Source of the DNA: Pantoea sp050157905
GTDB taxonomy: Bacteria; Pseudomonadota; Gammaproteobacteria; Enterobacterales; Enterobacteriaceae
Direction: 5' to 3'
DNA: 64,000 nucleotides
NCBI RefSeq assembly: GCF_050157905.1
Contig: NZ_JBKIWZ010000001.1
Coordinates: forward strand, 2,604,001 to 2,668,000
Under the pieces are notes generated by a model that ran no database searches, was not told where the DNA came from, and was given only the letters and a program-made list of their open reading frames with translations. The position numbers were made by a program, and so were the translations under genes. Below, in pieces: positions 26,547 through 35,452 of this stretch (the first letter of the stretch is position 1; every line of letters starts with the position of its first letter).

Positions 26547-27737
26547 ATGACCACCAGAAAAATTGATACCACGCTCGTCAGCGCAGGACGCAGCAAGCGT
26601 TATACCCAGGGTTCGGTGAATGCGGTTATTCAGCGCGCCTCTTCGCTGGTTTTCGATAGCGTTGCGGAAAAAAAGCGCGCCACCGCAGGCCGGGCAAAAG
26701 GCGAACTCTTTTATGGCCGCCGGGGCACCCTGACTCACTTTGCACTGCAGGATGCGATGACCGAGCTGGAAGGCGGTGCAGGCTGCGTGCTCTACCCCTG
26801 CGGCGCAGCGGCGGTGGCGAATGCGATTCTGGCGTTTGTAGAAGCGGGCGATCATGTGCTGATGAGCGGTGCCGTTTATGAACCAACGCAGGATTTCTGC
26901 ACGAAAATCCTGGCGAAGATGCAGGTGTCGACGGGCTGGTTCGATCACACCCTTGGCAGCGAAATTGCTGAGCTTGTGCAGCCCAACACCCGGGTCGTTT
27001 TCCTTGAATCACCCGCTTCCATCACCATGGAAGTGCAGGATATTCCGGCAATAGTCGCGGCCGTTCGCGCCCGCGCACCTGACGCAATCATCATGCTCGA
27101 CAACACCTGGGCGGCCGGGATCTTCTTTAATGCCCTCGCGCACGGCGTCGATATCTCGATTCAGGCCGGCACCAAATATCTGATTGGCCACAGCGATGCG
27201 ATGATCGGCACCGCCGTAGCCAATGCGCGCTGTATCGATCAGCTGCGTGAGAACTCCTACCTGATGGGTCAGATGGTCGATGCCGACACCGCTTACATGG
27301 CGAGCCGCGGTCTGCGGACCCTGGGCAACCGTCTGCGTCAGCATGAAGAGAGCGCCCTGCGGGTGGCGGAGTGGCTGGCGGCACGTCCGGAAGTCGCCCG
27401 GGTCAACCATCCGGCGCTGGCGCAAAGCAAGGGACATGCGTTCTGGCAGCGCGATTTTAACGGCAGCAGCGGCCTGTTCTCCTTTATCCTGCAGGAAAAA
27501 TTAAGTGACGCCCAGCTGGCAGAATATCTCGATCACTTCCATCATTTCAGCATGGCTTACTCCTGGGGTGGCTATGAGTCGCTGATTCTGGCAAATCAGC
27601 CCGAAGAGCTGGTCGCCATCCGTCCGGCGGGCGGCGTGGATTTCACCGGCACGCTGGTGCGCCTGCACATTGGCCTGGAGCACGTTGATGACCTGCTGGC
27701 TGACCTGGAGGCAGGATTTTCGCGTCTGACGCGCTGA
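26547..27737 (+). CDS. metC: Cystathionine beta-lyase
   Basis: The protein has 396 residues and belongs to the Cys/Met PLP enzymes. The PLP lysine is Lys210 in IQAGTKYLIGHSDAMIG; YGRRGTLTHFALQ near 56-68 supplies phosphate and cofactor contacts from the partner subunit, and LDNTWAAG around 184-191 carries the PLP-pairing Asp. It cleaves cystathionine to homocysteine, pyruvate and ammonia in methionine synthesis. The next gene downstream is yghB, as in E. coli. I could not see convincing tandem MetJ boxes in the 133 bases upstream, though MetJ control would be expected. Confidence 0.95.
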   Translation: MTTRKIDTTLVSAGRSKRYTQGSVNAVIQRASSLVFDSVAEKKRATAGRAKGELFYGRRGTLTHFALQDAMTELEGGAGCVLYPCGAAAVANAILAFVEAGDHVLMSGAVYEPTQDFCTKILAKMQVSTGWFDHTLGSEIAELVQPNTRVVFLESPASITMEVQDIPAIVAAVRARAPDAIIMLDNTWAAGIFFNALAHGVDISIQAGTKYLIGHSDAMIGTAVANARCIDQLRENSYLMGQMVDADTAYMASRGLRTLGNRLRQHEESALRVAEWLAARPEVARVNHPALAQSKGHAFWQRDFNGSSGLFSFILQEKLSDAQLAEYLDHFHHFSMAYSWGGYESLILANQPEELVAIRPAGGVDFTGTLVRLHIGLEHVDDLLADLEAGFSRLTR

Positions 27738-27911
27738 GTCAGTTAAACAAAGCGTAAACGGATGCTAAACCGATTGCGGCTGTCGGCAGACTCTGCCGGG
27801 CAATCGCGCTTTTGTTGTTAAAATTTATCCCGCATCGTTCAGGTCACGCGTGCATTAACTGTGTAATCTGGATGCAGACGGATAGTTCCTTGTGACGTGA
27901 TGGAATAGCTA

Positions 27912-28574
27912 ATGGGTGTTTTACACGAGATTGTCCAGGCGCTCTGGCATCAGGATTTTGCCGCGCTGGCGAATCCGGATGTGGTGTGGGTGGTGTACGG
28001 GGTCATGTTCCTGACGCTGTTTCTGGAAAATGGTCTGTTACCCGCCTCTTTTCTGCCGGGCGACAGCCTGCTGCTGCTGGCTGGCGCGATGGTGGCAAAA
28101 GGGGTAATGGATTTTGTGCCAACGATGGTGATTCTGACGACGGCTGCCAGTCTGGGCTGCTGGCTGAGTTATCTGCAGGGCCGCTGGCTGGGTAATACCC
28201 GGCTGGTGAAGAGCTGGCTGATGCATCTGCCTGCGCAGTATCACCAGCGTGCCTGGAATATGTTTAACCGCCATGGTCTGATGGCGCTGCTGGTCGGTCG
28301 CTTTCTGGCCTTTGTCCGCACCCTGCTGCCAACCATGGCCGGGATTTCCGGTCTGCAGAATGGCCGCTTCCAGCTGTTTAACTGGCTGAGCGGCGTGCTG
28401 TGGGTCGGGATTGTGGTGGCCTTTGGCTATGGCATCAGCCAGGTGCCGTTTATTAAACGCCATGAAGATCAGGTGATGGCCATCCTGATGGTCCTGCCGA
28501 TGGTGCTGCTGGTACTCGGCCTCTCCGGCAGCATTCTGGTTATCTGGAAGAAGCGTCGGCAGAAACGGACCTGA
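27912..28574 (+). CDS. yghB: DedA-family inner membrane protein YghB
   Basis: The protein has 220 residues. It has the DedA motif ENGLLPASFLPGDSLLLLAG near residue 38 and a second conserved region GRFLAFVRTLLPTMAG with the two Arg residues essential in E. coli YghB/YqjA. Several hydrophobic segments span the rest, ending in a basic tail (WKKRRQKRT). DedA proteins are needed for membrane homeostasis, envelope integrity and drug and alkaline-pH tolerance, and some flip undecaprenyl phosphate or phospholipids. It lies between metC and yqhC as in E. coli. Confidence 0.93.
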   Translation: MGVLHEIVQALWHQDFAALANPDVVWVVYGVMFLTLFLENGLLPASFLPGDSLLLLAGAMVAKGVMDFVPTMVILTTAASLGCWLSYLQGRWLGNTRLVKSWLMHLPAQYHQRAWNMFNRHGLMALLVGRFLAFVRTLLPTMAGISGLQNGRFQLFNWLSGVLWVGIVVAFGYGISQVPFIKRHEDQVMAILMVLPMVLLVLGLSGSILVIWKKRRQKRT

Positions 28575-28604
28575 CGCGCCTGCTACGTCCGGGTCCGTCG
28601 CTGC

Positions 28605-29513
28605 TCAGGCGGACGGATCCGCGACGGTCTGCCTGACCCGACTGACCTCCTCCCCCGGCGTTACGCCAAAATAGCGTTTAAATTCCCGCGAAAACTGTGA
28701 CGGGCTTTCATAGCCGACCCGCACCGCCGCCGCACTCGCTTTAAGCCCGTCATGCAGCATCAGCAGGCGAGCCTGATGCAGACGATACCGCTTGAGATAT
28801 TGCAACGGTGAAGTCTGTGTGACGGCCTTGAAGTTGTGGTGAAAGGCAGAAACGCTCATGTTCACCTCGGCCGCCAGCGCATCCACGCTGAGGTTCTCCG
28901 CATAGTGTTTCTCAATCCGTCGCAGCGCACGCGCGATCAGGCTGAACTGCGTCTGCCGGCTCACCAGCGAGAGCAGCGCCCCGCCGATCGGACCGGTCAG
29001 CACATAGTAGATGATCTCCCGCACGATGTGCGGGCCCAGCACGCGCGCGTCACGCGGTTGGGTCATCACATCAAGCAGGCGTTCGGCGGCGCACAGCATC
29101 GGTTCCGTCAGCCATGCCGAATGAATACCTGACGTCAGCGGCTGCGGCTGGAACTGGTCGTCATCACCGATTTCAATCAACAAATCCTGCAGGCTGGCGG
29201 TATCAACGTTCAGACAGAGTCCGGCGATTGGAATGTCCGGCGAGGCCCAGGTTTCGCACTCCACCGGCAGCGGTACGGTGAGCATCAGGTACTTACTGGC
29301 GTCATACTGGAAAGTGGTGCTGCCGAGATAGCCCGTTTTGCTGCCCTGAAACAGAATCACAATACCGGGCTGATACATCATCGGCGTACGGGGGCGATAT
29401 TGATTCGCATAAATCAGCGACACATTTTCAACAGGACAGAGACGATCATGACCGTGCGTCATTAAGGCAACGACCTGCTGTGCCAGCCGGTGACACAGTG
29501 CATCATGCGCCAT
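28605..29513 (-). CDS. yqhC: AraC-family regulator YqhC
   Basis: The protein has 302 residues from an ATG preceded by GAGGAG. The N-terminal part (about 1-190) is an AraC_N-type cupin sensor with YRPRTPMMYQPGIVILFQG. The C-terminal part has two helix-turn-helix motifs: NLSVDALAAEVNMSVSAFHHNF and ASAAAVRVGYESPSQFSREFKR. In E. coli YqhC activates yqhD and dkgA in response to aldehydes such as glyoxal. Here dkgA is divergent from it, but yqhD is missing from the spacer, so the regulon at this site is reduced to one gene. Confidence 0.92.
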   Translation of the reverse strand: MAHDALCHRLAQQVVALMTHGHDRLCPVENVSLIYANQYRPRTPMMYQPGIVILFQGSKTGYLGSTTFQYDASKYLMLTVPLPVECETWASPDIPIAGLCLNVDTASLQDLLIEIGDDDQFQPQPLTSGIHSAWLTEPMLCAAERLLDVMTQPRDARVLGPHIVREIIYYVLTGPIGGALLSLVSRQTQFSLIARALRRIEKHYAENLSVDALAAEVNMSVSAFHHNFKAVTQTSPLQYLKRYRLHQARLLMLHDGLKASAAAVRVGYESPSQFSREFKRYFGVTPGEEVSRVRQTVADPSA

Positions 29514-29716
29514 GGCGACTCCTCTTCAGGCAAAAATTCAGTGTGCCGTGCCTGTGCCTGAATCGCCAGCGGTCTGGAGAATCAGGCAAGAAGTTTACTG
29601 AATCAGGCATAACTCCGGCGCGACAGAGGTTGCCTGAGCTGAGCAGGCTGACAATTGTTGGCTAGACTTAAGCACAGTGAAATCTCACGGGTTAACCGCA
29701 ACGGAAAGGAGCAAGT

Positions 29717-30541
29717 ATGGCAGACCAACCCATTATCAAACTGCGCGATGGCAACATGATGCCGCAACTGGGACTCGGCGTATGGCAGGCCAGCATCGAG
29801 GATGCACGCCATGCCGTGCTGAAGGCGCTTGAGGTCGGCTATCGCTCAATCGATACCGCCGCCGCCTATAAAAATGAAGAGGCGATTGGTCAGGCACTGC
29901 AGGAAACTGATGTGCCGCGCGAAGAGATTTTCGTCACCACTAAACTCTGGAACGACGATCAGCAGAACGTTCAGCAGGCGATGGAAACCAGCCTGGAGAA
30001 GCTCAAGCTGGATCAGGTTGATCTCTATCTGATGCACTGGCCATGTCCGGAAAAAGATCATTACGTTGATGCCTGGAAGAAGATGATCGAACTGCAGCAG
30101 CAAGGACTGACCAAAAGTATCGGCGTCTGCAACTTCCACGAGGCGCACCTGAAGCGACTGATGGATGAAACCGGCGTGACGCCGGTCGTGAACCAGATCG
30201 AGCTGCACCCGATGCTGCAGCAGCGCACCCTGCACGCCTGGAACGCGCTGCATCAGATTCAGACCGAATCCTGGAGTCCGCTGGCACAGGGCGGTAAAGG
30301 GGTGTTCGATCAGGAGATCATCAGGTCACTGGCGAAGAAGTATGGCAAAACCCCGGCGCAGATCGTGATCCGCTGGCATCTGGACAGCGGCCTGGTGGTG
30401 ATTCCGAAGTCTGTGACGCCAGCGCGTATCGAAGAGAACTTTAAAGTCTTCGATTTCCGTCTGGATAAACATGAAGTGAGTGATATCGCGAAACTGGACA
30501 GCGGCAACCGTCTGGGACCCGATCCGGAAACCTTTAACTGA
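29717..30541 (+). CDS. dkgA: 2,5-diketo-D-gluconate reductase A / methylglyoxal reductase
   Basis: The protein has 274 residues and is an aldo-keto reductase. The catalytic tetrad is visible: Asp in YRSIDTAAAY, Tyr at AAYKNEEAIG, Lys in FVTTKLW and His in YLMHWPCP. The C-terminal VIPKSVTPARIEENF binds NADPH. It reduces 2,5-diketogluconate to 2-keto-L-gulonate and also methylglyoxal and other aldehydes. AAGGAG lies before the ATG. The ketogluconate activity was first exploited in Erwinia and Corynebacterium relatives, which suits this lineage. It is divergent from its likely activator yqhC and convergent with ftsP. Confidence 0.94.
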   Translation: MADQPIIKLRDGNMMPQLGLGVWQASIEDARHAVLKALEVGYRSIDTAAAYKNEEAIGQALQETDVPREEIFVTTKLWNDDQQNVQQAMETSLEKLKLDQVDLYLMHWPCPEKDHYVDAWKKMIELQQQGLTKSIGVCNFHEAHLKRLMDETGVTPVVNQIELHPMLQQRTLHAWNALHQIQTESWSPLAQGGKGVFDQEIIRSLAKKYGKTPAQIVIRWHLDSGLVVIPKSVTPARIEENFKVFDFRLDKHEVSDIAKLDSGNRLGPDPETFN

Positions 30542-30581
30542 GACAGGGTTCCGGGCTGAACTGACACGCTGTCCGGTCACC

Positions 30582-30626
30582 GGCCGCGTGTGACAAACGC
30601 GGCCAGGCAGGTCAGCCCGCCTGGCC
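30582..30626. repeat. Two overlapping, mutually exclusive hairpins at a convergent gene end
   Basis: GGCCGCGT/ACGCGGCC (30582-30604) and GGCCAGGC/GCCTGGCC (30601-30626) are both perfect 8-base stems. They share GGCC at 30601-30604, so only one can fully form. No U tract follows. They lie between dkgA and ftsP. Confidence 0.65.
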
Positions 30627-30632
30627 GTGTGC

Positions 30633-32062
30633 TTATGCGGTGGGCTGCACCACCAGCTGACCTGCGGTTCCGCGATCCGCCAGTTCCAGCGTCTGACTGT
30701 AATAGACGAACGGGAAGTGGTCGGACGAACTCTGCGGGAAACTCACCAGCAGCTCCACGCTGCCATCGACCCACACCGTATCTTTCCAGCCGCGATCTTC
30801 GCCCATCGGCTGAGCGCCATTCACGCTTTTGATCAGGAACATTACGCCCTGAATATGCAGCGACTGTGGCCGGTCAGCGTGCAGGATCCAGCGCTCGAAA
30901 GTGCCCTGCTGCGTTGTGGTGTCGATGCGATTCATATCCCACACCGCCCCGTTGATGCCCGGCAGGCTGTCACCGATACGGAACTCCCGCGTGCGAACCG
31001 CCGCGCCATCCAGAATCTGATCGGCCAGCAGCCGCATCGGCAGGTTATCCGTCACCAGCGGCAGCAGACCGGTCGGCCGCAGCGTCAGGATCAAGGTTGA
31101 GGTCAGAATGGACGATGGCTCAAAGAAGCCGCGCAGCCGATCCATAATGCCCGCCGCCGTGCCTGCGGTAATCGAGACTTCGTCGCCCTGCGACATATCC
31201 ACCAGCACTTCGCGGCGTTCACCCGGTGCCGAGAGAGACGCTGCACCGCCACCGGCGCAGGCAGATAGCCCTGATCGCTGGCAATAACCATAAACGGCCG
31301 GTTGTCACTGAGCACCATCTCGTAGCGGCGCGCATTCGACGCATTCAGCAGCCGCAGACGTACCCAGCCGCGTGACACCTCCACGAACGGATTGCGCACA
31401 CCATTAACCAGCAGCGTGTCACCCAGGAAGCCACCATCCTGTGGCGGGTCATACACTGGAGTCGCAAAGTTATCGAGGCGCTTGTCCTGAATGATAATCG
31501 GGAAGTCATCCACGCCATAGTGCTTCGGCAGCGGCAGCTGTTTGCTCACGTCATCTTCCACCAGCCACATCCCTGCCAGGCCGTTGTAGATGTGCGGCGC
31601 CATGCGGTTTGGGGTGTTCGCATGATACCAGCAGGTTGCGGCCGCCTGACGAATCGGCAGCACCGGGGACCAGTCCACGCCTGCCGACATCATACGCGGC
31701 GCGCCGCCCATCAGTGCGCCCGGCAGTTGCAGGCCGCTGACGGTCATGGAAACCGGCTCATTCAGCCTGTTGCTGTAGATGAGCTTAACATCGTCGCCGT
31801 TATAAACCCGAACGGTGGGACCAAGATAGAGGCCATTGATGCCCCACACCGGCACCTTGTTGTTATCGCCGTTGAACGACCAGTGACTGCGCTGCATCGT
31901 GAGAAACAGCGGCTGGCCGCGACGGGATTCCAGCAACGGCGGAACGGGAAGCGGCGTATCGCCACTGGCGGATGAGGCGGCCTGGGCCGCTCGGGGCATA
32001 ACTGTGGCGCTGAGCGCCACGCCAGCAGAAAGCTGGATGAACTGACGTCTGCTGAAAGACAT
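30633..32062 (-). pseudogene. ftsP: ftsP (sufI), cell-division protein, with a single-base frameshift
   Basis: The N-terminal frame (from 32062) starts with a Tat signal (SRRQFIQLSAGVALSA) and cupredoxin domains matching E. coli SufI/FtsP until LPAPVAVQRLS. It then runs out of frame to a stop at 31103. The remainder (VDMSQGDEVSIT to the stop at 30633) lies in another frame and matches the C-terminal third. The missing base maps between 31230 and 31231, beside GAGAGAGA on the plus strand. Restoring one base gives 476 codons, close to the E. coli 470. FtsP is an exported multicopper-oxidase-like protein that stabilises the divisome under stress. Either the gene is inactivated in this strain or the base is a sequencing error; the rest is well conserved, which favours a recent event or an error. 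Confidence 0.85.
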
Positions 32063-32203
32063 AAAACTTCTGACCCTTTACGCGTGGCGCTAAGCGCCGA
32101 CCCTGTTTTTATTGATCTGTTTTTGCTGTGCTGCGTTCACGGCGAGCCAGCGCGGGCTCACCGTGGGCATCCATGCAGGATAGTTCGGCGAAGGAGTCGC
32201 CGG

Positions 32204-32941
32204 TCAGATTTTTCCGTTTTTTTCGCGTTCTGCAACTTCGGCATTCAGCTCTTCCAGTTTCGCTGCCATCAGTTCGCGACAGTGAGTGGCCAGCTTACGT
32301 ACCGATGTGGATTCAAATGCCTTTACGTCAATCGGTGGCAGCATCTCCACGATCACCAGCCCGTTCTTCAGGCGGTTCAGGTTAACTTTGTCGTGCGTGT
32401 TGGAAACCACAATCGGAATGATCGGCACGCCCGCCGCGACCGCGGCGTGGAAGGCGCCGGTTTTAAACGGCAGCAGACCCCGGCCGCGGCTGCGCGTCCC
32501 TTCCGGGAACATCCAGATCGAGATGCGCTTGCGATTGAACTGATCGACCAGTTCGCCAATGGTGCCACGCGCTTTGGCGCGGTCATCACGGTCAATCAAC
32601 AGGTTTCCGGTCAGCCAGTAGAGCTGGCCAAAAAAGGGTATCCACAGCAGGCTCTTTTTACCCACCGTCACCGTCGACGGCTGCACAATTTTAGCCGCGG
32701 TCACCATGTCATAGTTGTTCTGGTGGTTCGCAATGTAGATTGCGTTGCCATACTTCTCCGCGCCTTCCGGCTTGCGCAGCTCCACTTTAAGACCGAACAC
32801 CGTCGACAGTTTGCCGAACAGATGCCCAAAACGGGCAACGTGACGCGGGTCGCGCGGCGAGAAAAGACACCAGATACAGCCAAAGACACAGACGACGATT
32901 GAATAAATAATAACGATAATGGTACGCAGAATCAGTAACAT
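32204..32941 (-). CDS. plsC: 1-acyl-sn-glycerol-3-phosphate acyltransferase
   Basis: The protein has 245 residues with an N-terminal membrane segment (about 1-25). The acyltransferase motifs are NHQNNYD (HxxxxD form) near residue 72 and FPEGTRSRG near 143; PIIPIVVSNT lies downstream. It adds the second acyl chain to lysophosphatidic acid to give phosphatidic acid, at the inner membrane. GAGGG precedes the ATG. It lies between ftsP and parC, as in E. coli. All three genes share orientation, and plsC-ftsP may be cotranscribed across the 141-base gap. Confidence 0.95.
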   Translation of the reverse strand: MLLILRTIIVIIYSIVVCVFGCIWCLFSPRDPRHVARFGHLFGKLSTVFGLKVELRKPEGAEKYGNAIYIANHQNNYDMVTAAKIVQPSTVTVGKKSLLWIPFFGQLYWLTGNLLIDRDDRAKARGTIGELVDQFNRKRISIWMFPEGTRSRGRGLLPFKTGAFHAAVAAGVPIIPIVVSNTHDKVNLNRLKNGLVIVEMLPPIDVKAFESTSVRKLATHCRELMAAKLEELNAEVAEREKNGKI

Positions 32942-32986
32942 AGTTCCCTCATTGAGCCACGGCTGACGCGGCGTCAGCCGGGTAGT

Positions 32987-35260
32987 TTACGCTTCGCTAT
33001 CTGGGCTTGCCGGACGCGCAGGCGCATCCAGTTCTGCACGATCAATTTTTTGCAGGCCGCGCGGCAACAGCGTACCGCGACGTCCGCGATCGGCGCGGAA
33101 TTTCTGAAGTTCTTCACTGCGCAGCAACATTTTACGTTTGCCGACATAGAGCGTGATGGCGCTGCCCGGTGGCAGAATCATCAGCCAGGCCAGTTTATCC
33201 TGACCGGCAGCCGCTTCCGCCGACGGGATTGAGATAATTTTGTTGCCCTTACCTTTCGACATCTGCGGCAGCTCGCCGACCGGGAACATCAGCATCCGTC
33301 CCGCCTGGGTAATCGCCAGCAGCATGTCATCTTCGTGATGCACCGCCATTGGCGTCATCACCCGGGCGTTTTCCGGCAGCGTCAGCAGCGCTTTACCGGC
33401 GCGATTGCGCGATACCAGATCGCTGAAGGTACAGATAAAACCGTATCCCGCATCAGAGGCCATCAGCAGACGCTGGTCATCCGCCTCCATCAGCACCTGT
33501 TCTACCACCGCACCGGGTGGTGGCGTCAGCTTGCCAGTCAGCGGCTCGCCCTGACCGCGCGCCGACGGCAGCGAGGTCGGATCCAGCGTATAACTGCGGC
33601 CGGTGGAGTCGATAAAGGCCACCGGCTGATTGCTCTTACCGCGTGCGGCCGCCAGATAGCTGTCGCCCGCTTTATAACTGAGTCCGGCCGGATCGATATC
33701 GTGACCCTTGGCGCTGCGCACCCACCCCATCTGCGACAGCACAATGGTGACCGGCTCAGACGGCACCAGCTCTGTTTCGCTCAGGGCTTTGGCTTCTTCA
33801 CGCTCGCAGAGTGGTGAACGGCGGTCGTCGCCGTAGCTGGCGCTGTCAGCCTGCAGCTCTTTTTTCAGCAGGGTGTTCATCTTGCGGTCAGAGGCCAGCG
33901 TCGCCTGCAGCTGATCGCGCTCTTTTTCCAGATCCGCCTGCTCGCCACGGATCTTCATCTCTTCCAGTTTTGCCAGGTGGCGCAACTTCAGTTCGAGGAT
34001 CGATTCGGCCTGAGTTTCGCTGATTCCAAAGCGCGCTATCAGCTCCGGTTTCGGCTCATCCTCGGTCCGGATAATCTCAATGACCTCATCGATATTCAGG
34101 AACGCGACCAGCAAGCCTTCCAGGATATGCAGGCGACGCAGCACGCGTTCGAGCCGGTAATTAAGACGGCGTTTGACCGTTTCGCGGCGGAACACCAGCC
34201 ATTCGGTCAGGATCTCATGCAGGTTCTTCACCGCCGGACGGTTATCCAGTCCGATCATGTTGAGGTTAACGCGGTAGCTCTTCTCAAGATCGGTGGTGGC
34301 GAACAGATGGTTCATCACCTGATCGAGATCGACGCGGTTGGAGCGCGGGACGATGACCAGGCGGGTCGGGTTCTCATGATCCGACTCATCACGCAGATCT
34401 TCGACCATCGGCAGCTTTTTGTTGCGCATCTGACTGGCAATCTGCTCCAGCACGCGTGCGCCCGACACCTGATAAGGCAGCGCCGTGATGACCACCTCGC
34501 CCTCTTCCTTTTTCCAGACCGCTCGCTGACGGATAGAGCCGCGACCGCTCTGATAAAGCTTACGGATTTCGTCACGCGGCGTAATTATCTCCGCCTCGGT
34601 CGGGTAATCCGGCCCCTGAACGATATCAAGCAGCTGATCCAGCGTGGTTTTCGGCGAGTCAATCAGCGCAATCGCCGCCTGAGCGACTTCGCGCAGGTTG
34701 TGCGGCGGAATGTCAGTCGCCATCCCTACGGCAATCCCCGTGGTGCCGTTCAGCAGAATGTTGGGCAGGCGCGCCGGCAGCATCTTCGGCTCCTGCAGGG
34801 TGCCGTCGAAGTTCAGCTGATAGTCGACGGTGCCTTGCCCCAGCTCACCCAGCAGCAGCTCGGCATATTTTGACAGGCGGGATTCGGTGTAACGCATCGC
34901 CGCGAAGGACTTGGGATCGTCCGGTGCCCCCCAGTTTCCCTGGCCGTCGACCAGCGGATAACGGTAGGAAAACGGCTGCGCCATCAGCACCATGGCTTCG
35001 TAGCAGGCACTGTCGCCGTGCGGATGGTATTTACCCAGCACGTCGCCCACGGTACGTGCCGATTTTTTGAATTTTGCGCTGGCGTTAAGCCCCAGTTCGG
35101 ACATGGCGTAGACGATACGTCGCTGAACCGGCTTTAATCCGTCACCAATATAAGGCAGCGCGCGGTCCATGATGACGTACATCGAATATTTCAGGTACGC
35201 ATTCTCGGTGAATGTATGCAGGGCAAGACGCTCTGCACCATCCTGAGTCAGTTCGCTCAT
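32987..35260 (-). CDS. parC: DNA topoisomerase IV subunit A
   Basis: The protein has 757 residues from the ATG at 35260 (MSELTQDGAE); an upstream in-frame ATG adds 14 unlikely residues. The type IIA core includes the catalytic Tyr in AAMRYTES (Tyr124, equivalent to E. coli Tyr120). The quinolone-determining segment HPHGDSACYEA keeps Ser84 and Glu88, the equivalents of E. coli Ser80 and Glu84, so it is wild type there. A C-terminal beta-pinwheel follows from about 490. With ParE it decatenates replicated chromosomes. It is about 3 kb from parE, with the pheC-like, mdaB, ygiN and LysR genes between. Confidence 0.97.
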   Translation of the reverse strand: MSELTQDGAERLALHTFTENAYLKYSMYVIMDRALPYIGDGLKPVQRRIVYAMSELGLNASAKFKKSARTVGDVLGKYHPHGDSACYEAMVLMAQPFSYRYPLVDGQGNWGAPDDPKSFAAMRYTESRLSKYAELLLGELGQGTVDYQLNFDGTLQEPKMLPARLPNILLNGTTGIAVGMATDIPPHNLREVAQAAIALIDSPKTTLDQLLDIVQGPDYPTEAEIITPRDEIRKLYQSGRGSIRQRAVWKKEEGEVVITALPYQVSGARVLEQIASQMRNKKLPMVEDLRDESDHENPTRLVIVPRSNRVDLDQVMNHLFATTDLEKSYRVNLNMIGLDNRPAVKNLHEILTEWLVFRRETVKRRLNYRLERVLRRLHILEGLLVAFLNIDEVIEIIRTEDEPKPELIARFGISETQAESILELKLRHLAKLEEMKIRGEQADLEKERDQLQATLASDRKMNTLLKKELQADSASYGDDRRSPLCEREEAKALSETELVPSEPVTIVLSQMGWVRSAKGHDIDPAGLSYKAGDSYLAAARGKSNQPVAFIDSTGRSYTLDPTSLPSARGQGEPLTGKLTPPPGAVVEQVLMEADDQRLLMASDAGYGFICTFSDLVSRNRAGKALLTLPENARVMTPMAVHHEDDMLLAITQAGRMLMFPVGELPQMSKGKGNKIISIPSAEAAAGQDKLAWLMILPPGSAITLYVGKRKMLLRSEELQKFRADRGRRGTLLPRGLQKIDRAELDAPARPASPDSEA

Positions 35261-35452
35261 TAATTTCTCATCCTCACATCGTGGCCCACAACGGCGGGAC
35301 ACCCGGCGGTGGTTTGGCGAGGATAGTACCTTATTCGCTGGTGTTAGTCACAGGGAAGCGCGGGAGATCAGGCCTCCCGCCAGCCGGATAGCACCTGCTG
35401 ACGGAACGCCTGCTTCAGCACGGCAGAAGCCCCATCCCGCCGGGGCGGTCAG

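Noticed and set aside
33977..34873. Plus-strand open frame of 298 codons
   Set aside because: It lies wholly opposite parC and has no protein-like motif.
35208..35300. Quinolone-resistance change in parC
   Set aside because: The segment HPHGDSACYEA is wild type at the Ser and Glu positions.
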